Positions 9,921 through 19,118 are shown, numbered from the stretch's first letter. The stretch: DNA of 55,222 nucleotides from Phycisphaerales bacterium (GCA_013140575.1 JABFSN010000084.1:1-55222), one strand, 5' to 3'. A program made the numbers and translations. The notes: a model not told the origin generated them from the sequence alone.

Positions 9921-10799
9921 TCAGCCCGCGCCGAGATCGATCGCCTCGGCCACGAATGGCTTGTCGCCCGCGAAATCGACCCGCGCGCCCGCGATACGAT
10001 GGTCATGCGGGAACGCCAGCACCGCCCCGTTTTCTCGGCACCGCGCGTACATTCGCTTTTTCTCCTCCATCGTCGTCAGCGGGTGCAGGTCATACGCCAT
10101 CACCCACGGCACGCGTAGGTGGCTGCTCGTCGGAATGACATCCCCTGTGAAAATCAACTCCCGTCCCCCGCCGTGAAACACCGGCAGAAGCTGATACGGC
10201 GAATGCCCGTGGCAGACCATGAACTGCACGCCGTCCCACGGGGCGGCCGGCTCGTCGCCGTCGACCAATCGCAGCGCTTCCGAACCGGCCAGCACTTCGT
10301 AATCGCGTTTCAGAAACGACGCCCGGTCTTTTTCGTTGGGACGTTCGCGGTAATCCCAATGTTCGCGATGAATCCAATGGCGGGCCTTCGGAAACCGCAA
10401 ACGCGTCGGCCCGCCCGGCTCGCCGGCCCATTCCGTCAGACCGCCGTTGTGGTCGAAATGCAGGTGCGTCACAATCACGTCGGTCACGTCCGATTCGCCG
10501 ATATCGAACGCCCGCCGCAACCCGTTTTCAATGGCCGACCCGTCGGGTTCGATGGCGAACCGCGCGGCCTCGTCAGCCGGCCATTTCGGCCCGTTGCCCG
10601 TGTCCACCAGAATCACCGCTTTTCGGTCGCGGGACACGGCCGCCAGCGTTCGCGTGGCCAGCAACATGCGGTTTTGCCCGTCGACGTCCTCGTGCCCACC
10701 CCAGATAACCTTGGGCACCACGCCGAACATGGCCCCACCGTCCAGCCGAAACGTTCCGGTCTTGATGCCGATGATGTCGAACGAACCGATGGTGATCAC
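9921..10799 (-). CDS. MBL-fold metallo-hydrolase (lactonase-like)
   Basis: 292 residues with a metallo-beta-lactamase fold. The zinc motif is HLHFDHNGG, preceded by LVDTGNG. A later GHSPYQLLPVF supplies a metal-ligand His, followed by FTGDVIP and a final FPHDH. The layout fits the group holding quorum-quenching lactonases and related hydrolases, but the substrate cannot be read from sequence. The start is GTG 10799, with GGAG about ten bases upstream. The gene lies 68 bases downstream of ribD on the same strand and may share its transcript. The end is convergent with the giant secreted protein gene, 84 bases away. Confidence 0.85.
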   Translation of the reverse strand: MITIGSFDIIGIKTGTFRLDGGAMFGVVPKVIWGGHEDVDGQNRMLLATRTLAAVSRDRKAVILVDTGNGPKWPADEAARFAIEPDGSAIENGLRRAFDIGESDVTDVIVTHLHFDHNGGLTEWAGEPGGPTRLRFPKARHWIHREHWDYRERPNEKDRASFLKRDYEVLAGSEALRLVDGDEPAAPWDGVQFMVCHGHSPYQLLPVFHGGGRELIFTGDVIPTSSHLRVPWVMAYDLHPLTTMEEKKRMYARCRENGAVLAFPHDHRIAGARVDFAGDKPFVAEAIDLGAG

Positions 10800-10867
10800 G
10801 GGTCATGGCTCCGCAAATGCCTCGCGGGAATCATAACCTGCCGTCGCCGATGTCGCAGCGCGCATGT

Positions 10868-12010
10868 TCAATCGCGCCCCGCGCGAGTGGCAGCCGGGAA
10901 GCGGTACAGAAACGCCGCATCGCAGCCCATGCGGCACGTATCGACGGCGGCGGCGCTAAACGCATCGGCGGGCAATCGAACCGACGCCGTTGCCGCGCCG
11001 ACCACCATCGGCGAAATGAACACCACGGCCTCGTCGACGAGGCGGCCCGCCAGGAATCCCGCGATCACTTCCGCGCCGCCTTCGATCAGCAGGTTTGTCA
11101 TTCCGCGCCGCCCCAGCTTGTCGAGCGCGTCGGTCAGGTCGATCCGCCGGGCCCGCGGACGGCAGGTCACGATCTCGACGCTGGCCGACGTCAGCCGGGC
11201 CGCGCGTTTCGCGTGCCGCCGCATGGCGCCCTCGGTCGCCAGTAGTACAACGGGCGTCTGACCGGCCGAACGAACGAGTCGGGAACCGGGCGGCGTCCGC
11301 AGATTCGAATCCAATACAATGCGCGTCGCGACCCGGCGTATCGGCACATCCCGCGCGGTCAATTGCGGGTCATCGGCCAATACCGTGCCGATGCCGACGA
11401 TGATTCCATCCACCCGCGCCCGCAGTCGATGGACCCACCGCAGCGCTTCCGGCCCGGAAATCGTTGGCGAGCCGCCGCGCGGCGTCGCGATTCGCCCGTC
11501 CAGCGACTGCGCCCATTTCAGGATGACGTAGGGACGCCCCGTTTCGACGCGTTTCAGGTAGGGGGCGTTCAGTTCGCGGACGTCGGATTCCAGCAGCCCC
11601 ACGTCGACGCGGATCCCGGCGCGTTGCAACGCGCGAACGCCCTTGCCGGCCACCAGTGGATTGGGATCCTTCACGGCCGCGACAACGTGCGCAACCCCGG
11701 CGCGAATCAGCGCGTCGGTGCACGGCGGCGTCTTTCCGGTATGGGCGCAGGGTTCCAGCGTGACGTACACCGTCGCCCCGCGAGCCGCCCGGCCCGCATC
11801 GTGCAACGCCTCCACCTCCGCATGCGCTCTGCCGAATCGACGATGATACCCTTCTCCGACGACGCGGCCGTTCCGAACCAGCACGCAGCCGACCATCGGG
11901 TTTGGTTCGACGCGGCCCAACCCCCGCCGGGCCAGCGCCAGCGCCCGGCGCATGTGCCGTTCATCGGCCACGCAGCCGTCATCCGCGACACGCAACGACT
12001 GCGCCGTCAC
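10868..12010 (-). CDS. ribD: Bifunctional riboflavin deaminase/reductase RibD
   Basis: About 380 residues. The N-terminal cytidine-deaminase-type domain has His63, Glu65 (HAEVEAL) and Cys88/Cys97 (EPCAHTGKTPPC) as zinc and catalytic residues. The C-terminal reductase domain includes KWAQSLDGRIA and a late LLIEGGAEV. Together they carry out two successive steps of riboflavin synthesis, deamination and then side-chain reduction of the pyrimidine intermediate, in the cytoplasm. The start is GTG 12010, which overlaps the lspA stop as GTGA; this indicates translational coupling. The frame stays open further upstream, but that stretch lies over lspA. No other rib genes are in the window. Confidence 0.93.
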   Translation of the reverse strand: MTAQSLRVADDGCVADERHMRRALALARRGLGRVEPNPMVGCVLVRNGRVVGEGYHRRFGRAHAEVEALHDAGRAARGATVYVTLEPCAHTGKTPPCTDALIRAGVAHVVAAVKDPNPLVAGKGVRALQRAGIRVDVGLLESDVRELNAPYLKRVETGRPYVILKWAQSLDGRIATPRGGSPTISGPEALRWVHRLRARVDGIIVGIGTVLADDPQLTARDVPIRRVATRIVLDSNLRTPPGSRLVRSAGQTPVVLLATEGAMRRHAKRAARLTSASVEIVTCRPRARRIDLTDALDKLGRRGMTNLLIEGGAEVIAGFLAGRLVDEAVVFISPMVVGAATASVRLPADAFSAAAVDTCRMGCDAAFLYRFPAATRAGRD

Positions 12011-12759
12011 GTCGGTCCGCCCTCGTTCGCCGCGCGGATTTCCGCCCGGCGGTCCATCCAAAAATTGATCATCAGCAGCCCCACGCCCGCCACCAGCAGC
12101 GAATCGGCGACGTTGAACACCCACGGCCAAACGTCGCGACCGGCGACCCGCGGCTCGAATTTCAGAAAATCGCGTACGATGCCCACGCGGCGGATGTCCG
12201 CGATGTCGGAACGCCGGATGCGACGCACCGGCGGCAAGCCGTCCGGCGGCGATCCCACTTCCACGTAATCGGCATGCGCGTCGGACACCACCCGCCCATA
12301 GAATTCCGGCTGGCTCCTCCCGTCATTGTCCTTGAACGCGATTCGATCGGCGGAAATGAACGTCCGGTCGTACAGATTGCCCAGCGAACCGGCCAAAACG
12401 AACGACAACGCCACGTGCAACGATCGCCGATTCGGCCGACTGCCCGCGAACAGGTACATCACGAACGCCAGCGCCACGAACGACGCCACGATAAACAAGC
12501 CCACCAGACCGCGGCCCATGCCGAACAACGCACCCGGATTGATCGAACGGCGGAACGTCAGAATCGCGGGAATGGCGGTATGGACGTCGTTGGGGCCCAG
12601 TACGGCGAACGCCCACGACTTGGTCCACAAATCCAGCGCCAGCGCCGCCCCGGCTACAATCCACAGCCTGGCGTGCGCGCCGACATCGTAAAACGCCGAT
12701 CTTGCGCCGTCTTCGTGATGCGCGGCCTCGGCGATGGATGGGTCGGCGGCTGATGTCAT
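12007..12759 (-). CDS. lspA: Lipoprotein signal peptidase LspA with a large loop insertion
   Basis: 250 residues against about 160-170 in typical LspA. It is a membrane aspartic protease that removes signal peptides from prolipoproteins. Conserved parts are DLWTKSWA (about 43-50), NPGALFG (74-80), GSLGNLYDR (about 124-132) and FNVADS (215-220). The likely catalytic Asp residues are Asp197 (VRDFLKF) and Asp219. Between GNLYDR and VRDF there are about 60 residues where a few are usual, giving a charged periplasmic loop insertion. Four hydrophobic segments are visible. The stop overlaps the ribD start. Upstream lie repeat arrays R2 and R1 and then the dksA-like gene. Lipoproteins it could process are encoded at 37347-38423 and 47271-48575. 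Confidence 0.92.
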   Translation of the reverse strand: MTSAADPSIAEAAHHEDGARSAFYDVGAHARLWIVAGAALALDLWTKSWAFAVLGPNDVHTAIPAILTFRRSINPGALFGMGRGLVGLFIVASFVALAFVMYLFAGSRPNRRSLHVALSFVLAGSLGNLYDRTFISADRIAFKDNDGRSQPEFYGRVVSDAHADYVEVGSPPDGLPPVRRIRRSDIADIRRVGIVRDFLKFEPRVAGRDVWPWVFNVADSLLVAGVGLLMINFWMDRRAEIRAANEGGPT

Positions 12760-12822
12760 CGGCGACTACGAAGTTGGGCTGCCCGCGGCAGGAGCCGTGG
12801 CGTGGGCTTTCAGCCCAATACA

Positions 12823-13010
12823 TGTCTGGCGTCCCGCAGGGACGCGATGAATGTAGCCCAGCACTTCAGTGCTGGGATGACGCTGTTCATGAATCCGTTA
12901 GTCCCGAAGGGACGCCTGAAGCGGAACGCGGCGTTTCAGCCGTCCCTTGGGGACTCGGCGCTATCACGACGTCGGCGTACGCCATGTTGAAACACGGGGC
13001 TACATTCACG
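12823..13010. repeat. Composite dispersed repeat R2, copy 1
   Basis: A chain of small palindromes: GGCGTCCCGCAGGGACGC, CAGCACTTCAGTGCTG, GTCCCGAAGGGAC, a TTTCAGCCGTCCCTT block, then TGTTGAAACACGGGGCTACA. The same ordered modules recur at 23821-24082. It fills the gap between the dksA-like gene and lspA. No coding function is supported. Confidence 0.8.
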
Positions 13011-13062
13011 CCGGCCCGTGGACAACTCGCGGGCGGAGACGCCAAACACCTACTCAGCCCGT

Positions 13063-13120
13063 ACGCCCACGGGCGAGACGCCCGTGCCACCTGTTTTCAC
13101 GGGCAGGATGCAAGTGCCAC
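13063..13120. repeat. Dispersed repeat R1-type units
   Basis: Two R1-like half units: GCCCACGGGCGAGACGCCC plus GTGCCAC, then CACGGGCAGGATGCAAGTGC plus CAC. They lie just downstream of the dksA-like stop codon and adjoin the R2 array. Confidence 0.65.
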
Positions 13121-13126
13121 ATGTTG

Positions 13127-14056
13127 TCATGGCACGCGCCCAAGTTCCCGCAGCCGGGCGTAATCGATGCAGTATTTCGCCCACGGCTTGGCGGTCAGGC
13201 GGGCCTTGTCGATCGGCTTGTGTGTGGCCAGACAGACGCCATAGGTCCGCTCGCCGATGCGCTGCAGCGCCGCGTCGATCTCCCGCACCAGCACGCGCTC
13301 GGTTTGCAGCAGCTCGATGTTGAATTCCTGCTCCCAGTTGTCGGTGCCGACGTCGGCCATGTGCAACGGCATCGACGAATTGCCCGACTGCGCGAACGCT
13401 TCCGACGCCAGGTGGGTCACATCGCCCACCAGTTCCCGCCGTTTCTCGAGAAGCATTTTCATGAACTGGGCGAGCTCGCGCTTGGTCAGTTTGGACTTCG
13501 GAAGCGGCTGGTCTTCGTCGGCCAGTTCCACCGTGATCGTGCCGTAACGGACCACGCGCGGCAACGGCTCCAGCTCGCGCACCGGCGCCGCGCCCGATTC
13601 CTCGTCGCCGTCGTCGATCGTATCCATCTCGGCTTCGGACGGCGCCGCCGCGGCTCGCCGCCCATCACGATTGGATGTCCGGTGCGTTTCGGGTTTGCGC
13701 GGCGCGGGACCGGGCAACGGCAGACGTCCCGCCGCGGCGGAGCTGGTCGGAACCGCCCGCCGTGACGGCCGAGGCGACGGACCGGGCTCGCTGCCGCCGA
13801 CCGAAATGCCCTTCGGCGGTGTCGGGCTCCCGGGCGGCTCGCCGGTTACGGGCGAATCGGATTTGCGGGGTAATTTGGCGCCCGTCGGCGGTTTCGCCGC
13901 CGAAACAACGCCTAGACGTTTCGAACCGGCCGACCGTGATGGGCTCGCCGGCCGCGGAGCGCGGTTTTTCGAAGCGGCGCTGGCCAGCTCGCCGCCGCCC
14001 TGTTTTGGCTTGGCGTTGACCGGCTTTCGGTCCTGCGGAATGCGCTTTTTCGCCAC
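13127..14056 (-). CDS. DksA/TraR-type protein with long disordered N-terminus and incomplete zinc finger
   Basis: 309 residues. The first 180 or so are Pro/Arg/Ala/Ser-rich and probably disordered. The last 110 match the DksA/TraR layout: a coiled-coil (MKMLLEKRRELVGDV), a second helix (FNIELLQTERVLVREIDAALQRI), then YGVCLATHKPI and a late KYCIDYARL. A normal DksA zinc finger has two CxxC pairs. Here each pair keeps only one Cys (CLAT, CIDY), so four-Cys zinc binding is unlikely. The acidic DxxDxA tip of E. coli DksA is also absent. A role in RNA polymerase control is therefore only inferred. The start is GTG 14056. A near-consensus promoter lies at 14133-14161. The downstream gene on the strand is lspA. 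Confidence 0.8.
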   Translation of the reverse strand: MAKKRIPQDRKPVNAKPKQGGGELASAASKNRAPRPASPSRSAGSKRLGVVSAAKPPTGAKLPRKSDSPVTGEPPGSPTPPKGISVGGSEPGPSPRPSRRAVPTSSAAAGRLPLPGPAPRKPETHRTSNRDGRRAAAAPSEAEMDTIDDGDEESGAAPVRELEPLPRVVRYGTITVELADEDQPLPKSKLTKRELAQFMKMLLEKRRELVGDVTHLASEAFAQSGNSSMPLHMADVGTDNWEQEFNIELLQTERVLVREIDAALQRIGERTYGVCLATHKPIDKARLTAKPWAKYCIDYARLRELGRVP

Positions 14057-14132
14057 CGTGAACCCCGAACGCGATGCACGCAGCCTCGCGTAAGCTCATG
14101 CCTGCACGAGACTAACGTTTCTCGGACTCCGC

Positions 14133-14161
14133 AGTATAGCTAACCCCCGGTATCCTGTCAA
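14133..14161 (-). promoter_or_regulatory. Sigma70-type promoter for the dksA-like gene
   Basis: On the minus strand, TTGACA (14161-14156), a 17-base spacer and TATACT (14138-14133). This is close to consensus. Transcription would start near 14126, about 70 bases before the GTG start, so the dksA-lspA-ribD block need not depend on mutS2 transcription. Confidence 0.75.
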
Positions 14162-14246
14162 CCGCGGCGACATATCCTGACATCGCCCGGCACCGACGCG
14201 GCGATGACATGGCGGCGACACGAACTCCACGCGGCCGCGCGGGCCG

Positions 14247-16160
14247 TCACGGCTTCCCATCGGCCGGCGACAGCTCCGTCAGCCGCACTTCCAGGTCCAT
14301 CGAACCCGACGACACTGTCGCCGTCTGCCGTTGCAGGTGTACCCGCACCACGCGCCCCGTGCGCTCAAACGGCCGGACGTACACCTCGTCCCCGGAATTC
14401 AAACCGCTCACCCAATCCATCCACCGCTGGTGATCGAGACGCGCCTGGTTCAGGTCGGCCGTGCGCCGCTCCAGCTCGCGTTGCCGGACCAGCGTCTCCT
14501 GGATTTCCTGCAACGCCTGCGCCCGAGCCCGTTCCGCATCGCGCCGCGATTGCAGCGTGCCCGCGATGGCGTTGGTCAACGCCTGATGCCGCGTGTCCAG
14601 ATGGTGTTTCGCCCGCTCGATCATCGCGTGGGGCATTCCCAACCGCTCCGCGATGATCAGCGCGTTGCTGTTGCCCGGCTCCCCGATCACCAACCGATAC
14701 CGCGGACGCAGCGTCACCGCGTCGAATTCGACAGATGCGTTGTCCACCCTCGCCTCAGTAAACGCGACGGCCTTGAGCGCCGACAGGTGCGTGGTCACGA
14801 TGGCATGCGCCTGCTTGGCCAACAACGCCTCGACCACCGCACGTCCGATGGCCGCTCCCTCGTCCGGATCGGTGCCGGCCCCCAGTTCGTCGACCAACAC
14901 CAGACTGCCGCGATCGGCCCCCTCCAGAATCGGCAGGACGGCGGCCAAATGAGCGCTAAACGTGCTCAACGACTGCTCGATGCTCTGCTCGTCGCCGATG
15001 TCCACGAACACCCGCCGATACACGGGCACCCGCGACCCTGCCGCCGCCGGAATCGGAATGCCCGCCTGCGCCATCAGGACCAGCAGTCCCACGGTCTTGA
15101 TGGCCACCGTTTTGCCACCCGTATTGGGTCCGGTGATGACCAGCAGGTCGAAATCGTCCCCCAGCCGGACGTCGATGGGCACGACGTCTTCCCGCGAGCG
15201 CCCTTCCTGAACGGCCTCGTGCTGCATGGACAACAGAATCGGATGACGCGCCTGAATCAGCAGCAGCTTGCCGTCGGCATCGATTTCCGGCACATGGGCG
15301 TCGAAATCGCGGGCGAACCGCACCTTGGCGCCCAGCAGATCGAGAACCGCCATCGCCTCCAGCGACTTGCCGATCTCCCCGGCGTTCATATGCACCAGGC
15401 GCGACAGATCGGCCAGAATCCGCGTCACCTCCTTGTGTTCGTCAAGACCCAGTCGGACGATCGTGTTGTTCAGCTCGACGGCCTCGGTCGGCTCGACGAA
15501 CAACGTCGCCCCCGTGTCTGAACTGCGGTGAATGATCCCTGGCAGCCGCCCGCGATGTTCCGCCTTCAGCGGCAGAACCCGGCGATCGTTGTGAAACGTG
15601 GCGTTGGCGTACTGCAAGTAACGGGTAATCGACGATTGCCGCAGTATCCGTCGGAACACCACGTCGATCTGCGATCGCGCCTTCTCGATCGTCGATCGGA
15701 TCGACCCCAATTTCGGACTGGCGTCATCACGCACATGCCCCCGGTCGTCCACGACTTCATGAATTCGGTTGGCGAGCGGTGTGAAATCGCCCGCCCGTTC
15801 CACGATTCGACGCAGCCGCGTCGCCGATTCCGCCAACCCCGCCGCCCATCGCTGAACCAGACCGGTGGTCTGAAGCGTCGCGGCGATGTCGGCTAAATGG
15901 TCCGCCTCCAGACCCGCGGGCGTGCCCGATCGCTCCAAAAACGACCGAATGTCTCGTGCCCCGCCCAGCGGCGGCAGCCCGATCGTGTCGGCCGCGGTCT
16001 GCATCTCACGAACCTGGCCCAACCACCGCTCGACCATGTTCGCGGCGGCGTGCGGGGCGATCCGTTCGACCAGTTGCCGACCCAGCGTGCCGCCGCACCG
16101 TGCCGCCAACAGACCTCGCACGACGTCGAATTCAAGTTTTCGGAGCGTCACATCGTCCAT
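14247..16160 (-). CDS. mutS2: MutS2-family ATPase lacking the Smr domain
   Basis: About 637 residues from ATG 16160; an in-frame GTG lies at 16166. MutS2 proteins act in recombination control or rescue of collided ribosomes. A MutS-like core precedes the ATPase with Walker A GPNTGGKT (344-351) and Walker B LVLVDELGAGTDP (about 425). The coiled-coil clamp is around 505-570. The protein ends after a KOW-like segment (GDEVYVRPFERTGRVVRV). Typical MutS2 has about 780 residues and a C-terminal Smr nuclease domain, which is absent here with a clean stop and no Smr remnant visible in the 190-base gap. ATPase and DNA or ribosome binding are supported; nuclease activity is not. It is divergent from the htrA-type gene. 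Confidence 0.92.
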   Translation of the reverse strand: MDDVTLRKLEFDVVRGLLAARCGGTLGRQLVERIAPHAAANMVERWLGQVREMQTAADTIGLPPLGGARDIRSFLERSGTPAGLEADHLADIAATLQTTGLVQRWAAGLAESATRLRRIVERAGDFTPLANRIHEVVDDRGHVRDDASPKLGSIRSTIEKARSQIDVVFRRILRQSSITRYLQYANATFHNDRRVLPLKAEHRGRLPGIIHRSSDTGATLFVEPTEAVELNNTIVRLGLDEHKEVTRILADLSRLVHMNAGEIGKSLEAMAVLDLLGAKVRFARDFDAHVPEIDADGKLLLIQARHPILLSMQHEAVQEGRSREDVVPIDVRLGDDFDLLVITGPNTGGKTVAIKTVGLLVLMAQAGIPIPAAAGSRVPVYRRVFVDIGDEQSIEQSLSTFSAHLAAVLPILEGADRGSLVLVDELGAGTDPDEGAAIGRAVVEALLAKQAHAIVTTHLSALKAVAFTEARVDNASVEFDAVTLRPRYRLVIGEPGNSNALIIAERLGMPHAMIERAKHHLDTRHQALTNAIAGTLQSRRDAERARAQALQEIQETLVRQRELERRTADLNQARLDHQRWMDWVSGLNSGDEVYVRPFERTGRVVRVHLQRQTATVSSGSMDLEVRLTELSPADGKP

Positions 16161-16311
16161 TGTCACCGCGGTCTTGGGGTGTATTCGGACCGTGTCTGCG
16201 TCTGCATAAACCTGTGAAATCCTGCCGGCAACGGTTGTTTCGACCGTCCGGTCCGGCCGGCATCGTTCAAATGTCCCGGATTTTTCGGTACACGCCGCCC
16301 TTCCGCGGTTC

Positions 16312-16317
16312 TATAAT
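16312..16317 (+). promoter_or_regulatory. Candidate -10 box upstream of the HtrA-type gene
   Basis: A perfect TATAAT about 65 bases before the GTG start at 16383, in the divergent gap with mutS2. No good -35 box is seen at the right distance, so this is a weak call. Confidence 0.3.
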
Positions 16318-16382
16318 ACGGGGATCGGGTCGGCCTGCGAAGCCGCACGCCTGCCGGATTTGGGAAAGGATGTAACGTCATC

Positions 16383-17774
16383 GTGAATCGAAATCGCGTG
16401 CTTGCACTCGTCGCCATCGCCCTGTATCTCGTCACCGCGCCCACCGTCCGCGCTCAAATGCCGGACCACCTTCAGCGTGCCGATCTGAAACTCCTGCAGA
16501 ACAGCTTCGCCGATATTTCCGCGGAGGCCGCCCCCAGCGTGGTGGCTATCCGAACCTACATCAACGGCTTCGGCCGGGGCGAACGCTCCGTGCTGCGCCC
16601 GCTAAGCCAGGGCGCGGGGATGATCATCCGATCGAACGGGACTATCCTGACCAACTACCACGTGATCGAGGACGCGACCGACGTGACCGTCATCCTCCAC
16701 GACGGATCCGACCACGATGCCGGCATCGTGCAGGTCGATCCACGCAGCGACGTCGCCATTCTGAAAATCGCCGCCGAGAATCTCCGCCCGGTGAAGTTCC
16801 GCGATCTGTCCGCCGTCCGCGTCGGTCACTGGACCTTCGCCGTCGGCAATCCATTCGGGTTGGGCAACCAATCCGGCAAAACGTCGTTCACCGTGGGCAA
16901 CGTCAGTTCCATCGGGCGCAATCTGACGCCGTGGCTCGACGAAACCGACAACCGCTACTACGGCAACCTCATCGAATCGTCCGCGGCCATCAACCCCGGC
17001 AACAGCGGCGGTCCGCTGTTCAACCTCGACGGCGAGGTTATCGGAATCGTGACTGCCATCGAGACGCGCACCGGCGTGGCCGAGGGCGTCGGATTCGCCA
17101 TCCCCATCACCGCGCGCACGTTGACCGTCGTCAATCAGCTTGAACGCGGCGAGGAAGTGCGCTACGGTTATCTGGGCGTCACGGTCATGACCGACGCCCC
17201 GTCACGGTTCCATTCGGTCGGCGATCAACGCGTCCACGGCGCCCAACTGGGCGATATTTTGACCGACGGACCGGCCGAGCGCGCCGGGCTGCGCTCCGGT
17301 GACATCATCGTCGAACTGGACGGCAACGCCGTCACCGATGCCGACCATTTGGTCCGCCTCGTCGGGGCCACGCCGGTCGGTTCACCGGTGAGCGCGCGCT
17401 TCGTTCGCGACGGCGACCGCCGCACGGCGTCCGTCACCCTCGGCGATCGCCCCATCGCCGAGCGTCAGCGGGCCATGGTCGCCGGCGTCGAGGTGCCCAC
17501 CACCAATTGGCGGGGCGCCTTGTTCGCCGAAATCACCGACCCCGTACGTACCCAACTGGGCCTGGCCCCCGGCGATCCCGGGCTCGTTGTGATCAACGTC
17601 TACCCCGGTTCCGACGCCGCCAAACGCGGACTGGAAGTCGACCAAGTCGTGGTGGCCGTAAACGACAGGCCGATCCGCTCCCTCGAACAATTCGCCGACG
17701 CCCGCAACGTCGCGGCCGACACCCTGCGCCTGGCGCTGGAAAACAACCGCGTCATTCAGTTCGACGTTCGCTGA
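16383..17774 (+). CDS. HtrA/Deg-type serine protease with two PDZ domains
   Basis: 463 residues. A signal peptide (VLALVAIALYLV, cleaved near VRAQ) directs export. The trypsin-like domain has the full triad: His93 (NYHVIED), Asp123 (RSDVAILKI) and Ser208 (NPGNSGGPL). Two PDZ domains follow: about 255-345 (YGYLGVTVM, then AGLRSGDIIVELDG) and about 365-460 (LVVINVYPGSDAAKRGL). This fits envelope quality control of misfolded proteins. The start is GTG 16383, with GGAAAGGA about 13 bases upstream. Its position before a run of secreted protein genes suits a periplasmic housekeeping protease. No sensor or regulator gene is adjacent. Confidence 0.93.
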   Translation: MNRNRVLALVAIALYLVTAPTVRAQMPDHLQRADLKLLQNSFADISAEAAPSVVAIRTYINGFGRGERSVLRPLSQGAGMIIRSNGTILTNYHVIEDATDVTVILHDGSDHDAGIVQVDPRSDVAILKIAAENLRPVKFRDLSAVRVGHWTFAVGNPFGLGNQSGKTSFTVGNVSSIGRNLTPWLDETDNRYYGNLIESSAAINPGNSGGPLFNLDGEVIGIVTAIETRTGVAEGVGFAIPITARTLTVVNQLERGEEVRYGYLGVTVMTDAPSRFHSVGDQRVHGAQLGDILTDGPAERAGLRSGDIIVELDGNAVTDADHLVRLVGATPVGSPVSARFVRDGDRRTASVTLGDRPIAERQRAMVAGVEVPTTNWRGALFAEITDPVRTQLGLAPGDPGLVVINVYPGSDAAKRGLEVDQVVVAVNDRPIRSLEQFADARNVAADTLRLALENNRVIQFDVR

Positions 17775-18275
17775 CCGGCATTAGTCATCGCAGGTCGTGG
17801 ACGCCGTCGTCTTGGTTCACACGAAACCCCGTTTCGATCGCGTTCATTCCCGCGGCGACCGACTGTATCGGCGACCGTTCCTGCGCTCGGTCCGGAAAAC
17901 GGCGAGTGCCCGAATTACGGGCCAACGGCTGCTTGGTAGACGCGTTCGGACGGCGAGACAGCATTGTGCTCGTTGTCTGCCATTCACGTTTACGACATTA
18001 CCGGTCCATGATGCGGCGGATCGCGCCGGCGACCGCGGCATTCGGATCTCCACCCGGATTGACGCCGGTCTCAGCCTCAATCGATTATCGCCAATCAATT
18101 GAGTGGAACCACTGGAACGCGCGCGACAACAAGTGGATTCGCCCGACTTCGGTTGACTATGATGACTATCGGGGTGTGGGGGTTAGGGACCCTTCCAACG
18201 TCTATTCCGCGAAGCCGCGACCCGTGCATTCGGGACGCCGACGGCCTATCGCGCGGAGATGGGGAGTATAGCCGG
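17775..18275. other. Non-coding gap, no recognised element
   Basis: About 500 bases between the HtrA-type gene and the PEP-CTERM gene. The frames here give Arg-rich, unrecognised peptides without convincing ribosome binding sites. A GGAG at 18255-18258 and a second near 18263-18266 belong to the next gene. No tRNA, terminator or repeat was recognised. Confidence 0.5.
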
Positions 18276-19118
18276 ATGCCGCGATCGGTAGTTCCAGCGC
18301 GCCAACGCAACGCGGACGCTCGTCAATCCGTGGCGAAGCTGTGGCCACGAGCCGGATGGCCCGCGATGGTGGCGATGGCCCTCGTGCTGTCGGGCGCCAC
18401 GTACGTGCGGGCCGGCGTCGTCTGGGTCGACACGTTTGACGCGGGCGTCGGTCATTTTGATCAGACCATCGGCCTGGGTGACGCCCGATTCGCCCACTAT
18501 CCCGGGGGCGGCATCGACGCGGTGTTCATTCGCGACGGGGCCAATGACCGGCGCTACGCCGCGCTCGGGCACACGTTTAACGCCAATGTCGATGTCTTGG
18601 GTTATAGTTTCCACGCGGTGCCGTTCGCGTCGTCCCGCGGCGGCGGCGGCGAAACCAGCATCGGGTTCTGGAACAGCGCCAGCGACAACGCCGCCAACCG
18701 CATCGGGATCAATTTTGCGACGCCCGTCGGCAGTCCAACCGTCGTCAAGATCAGCGGTAATTACGCCGACGGCGGCTCGTTCACGAATTCCACGACCGTC
18801 CCGTTTTCGTTTCTGCGCAGCTACGCGGTTTCGGTCAACATGAACGGACCGGCGCACCAGATCACGGCCGACGTATTTCAACTACCTGACGAGTTCGGCT
18901 TGCCCGACATTCCGACCTACATCGGAACATTGGCCGTCAATCTGGACGCGGGTCGGACACTAAACGTCGATTCGATCGGGTTCGGCGGCGGATTCGGCGC
19001 CGGACAGGCCACGCTCGCGTCGATCGACAATGTCGCGTTTGTCATTCCTGAACCGACCACCCTTGCGTTGCTCACCGCCGCCGGCGCCGCGCTTGGTAGA
19101 CACCGTCGTCGGTCATAG
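18276..19118 (+). CDS. PEP-CTERM sorting-domain protein
   Basis: About 280 residues. A signal peptide (MVAMALVLSGATYVRAG) starts about 30 residues in. The body is beta-rich with no recognised catalytic motif; it has a lectin-like feel (GYSFHAVPF, IGFWNSASDN), but that is not proof. The last 24 residues are a PEP-CTERM signal: IPEPTTLALL, a hydrophobic helix and an RHRRRS tail. Such proteins are handled by an exosortase and go to the cell surface or extracellular matrix. No exosortase gene is in this window. The start is ATG 18276, with GGAG motifs 10-20 bases upstream. The next gene follows after 164 bases. Confidence 0.85.
   Translation: MPRSVVPARQRNADARQSVAKLWPRAGWPAMVAMALVLSGATYVRAGVVWVDTFDAGVGHFDQTIGLGDARFAHYPGGGIDAVFIRDGANDRRYAALGHTFNANVDVLGYSFHAVPFASSRGGGGETSIGFWNSASDNAANRIGINFATPVGSPTVVKISGNYADGGSFTNSTTVPFSFLRSYAVSVNMNGPAHQITADVFQLPDEFGLPDIPTYIGTLAVNLDAGRTLNVDSIGFGGGFGAGQATLASIDNVAFVIPEPTTLALLTAAGAALGRHRRRS

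Noticed and set aside
12823-13120. A CRISPR array
   Set aside because: Units are different palindromes in series, not equal repeats with unique spacers, and no cas gene is present.
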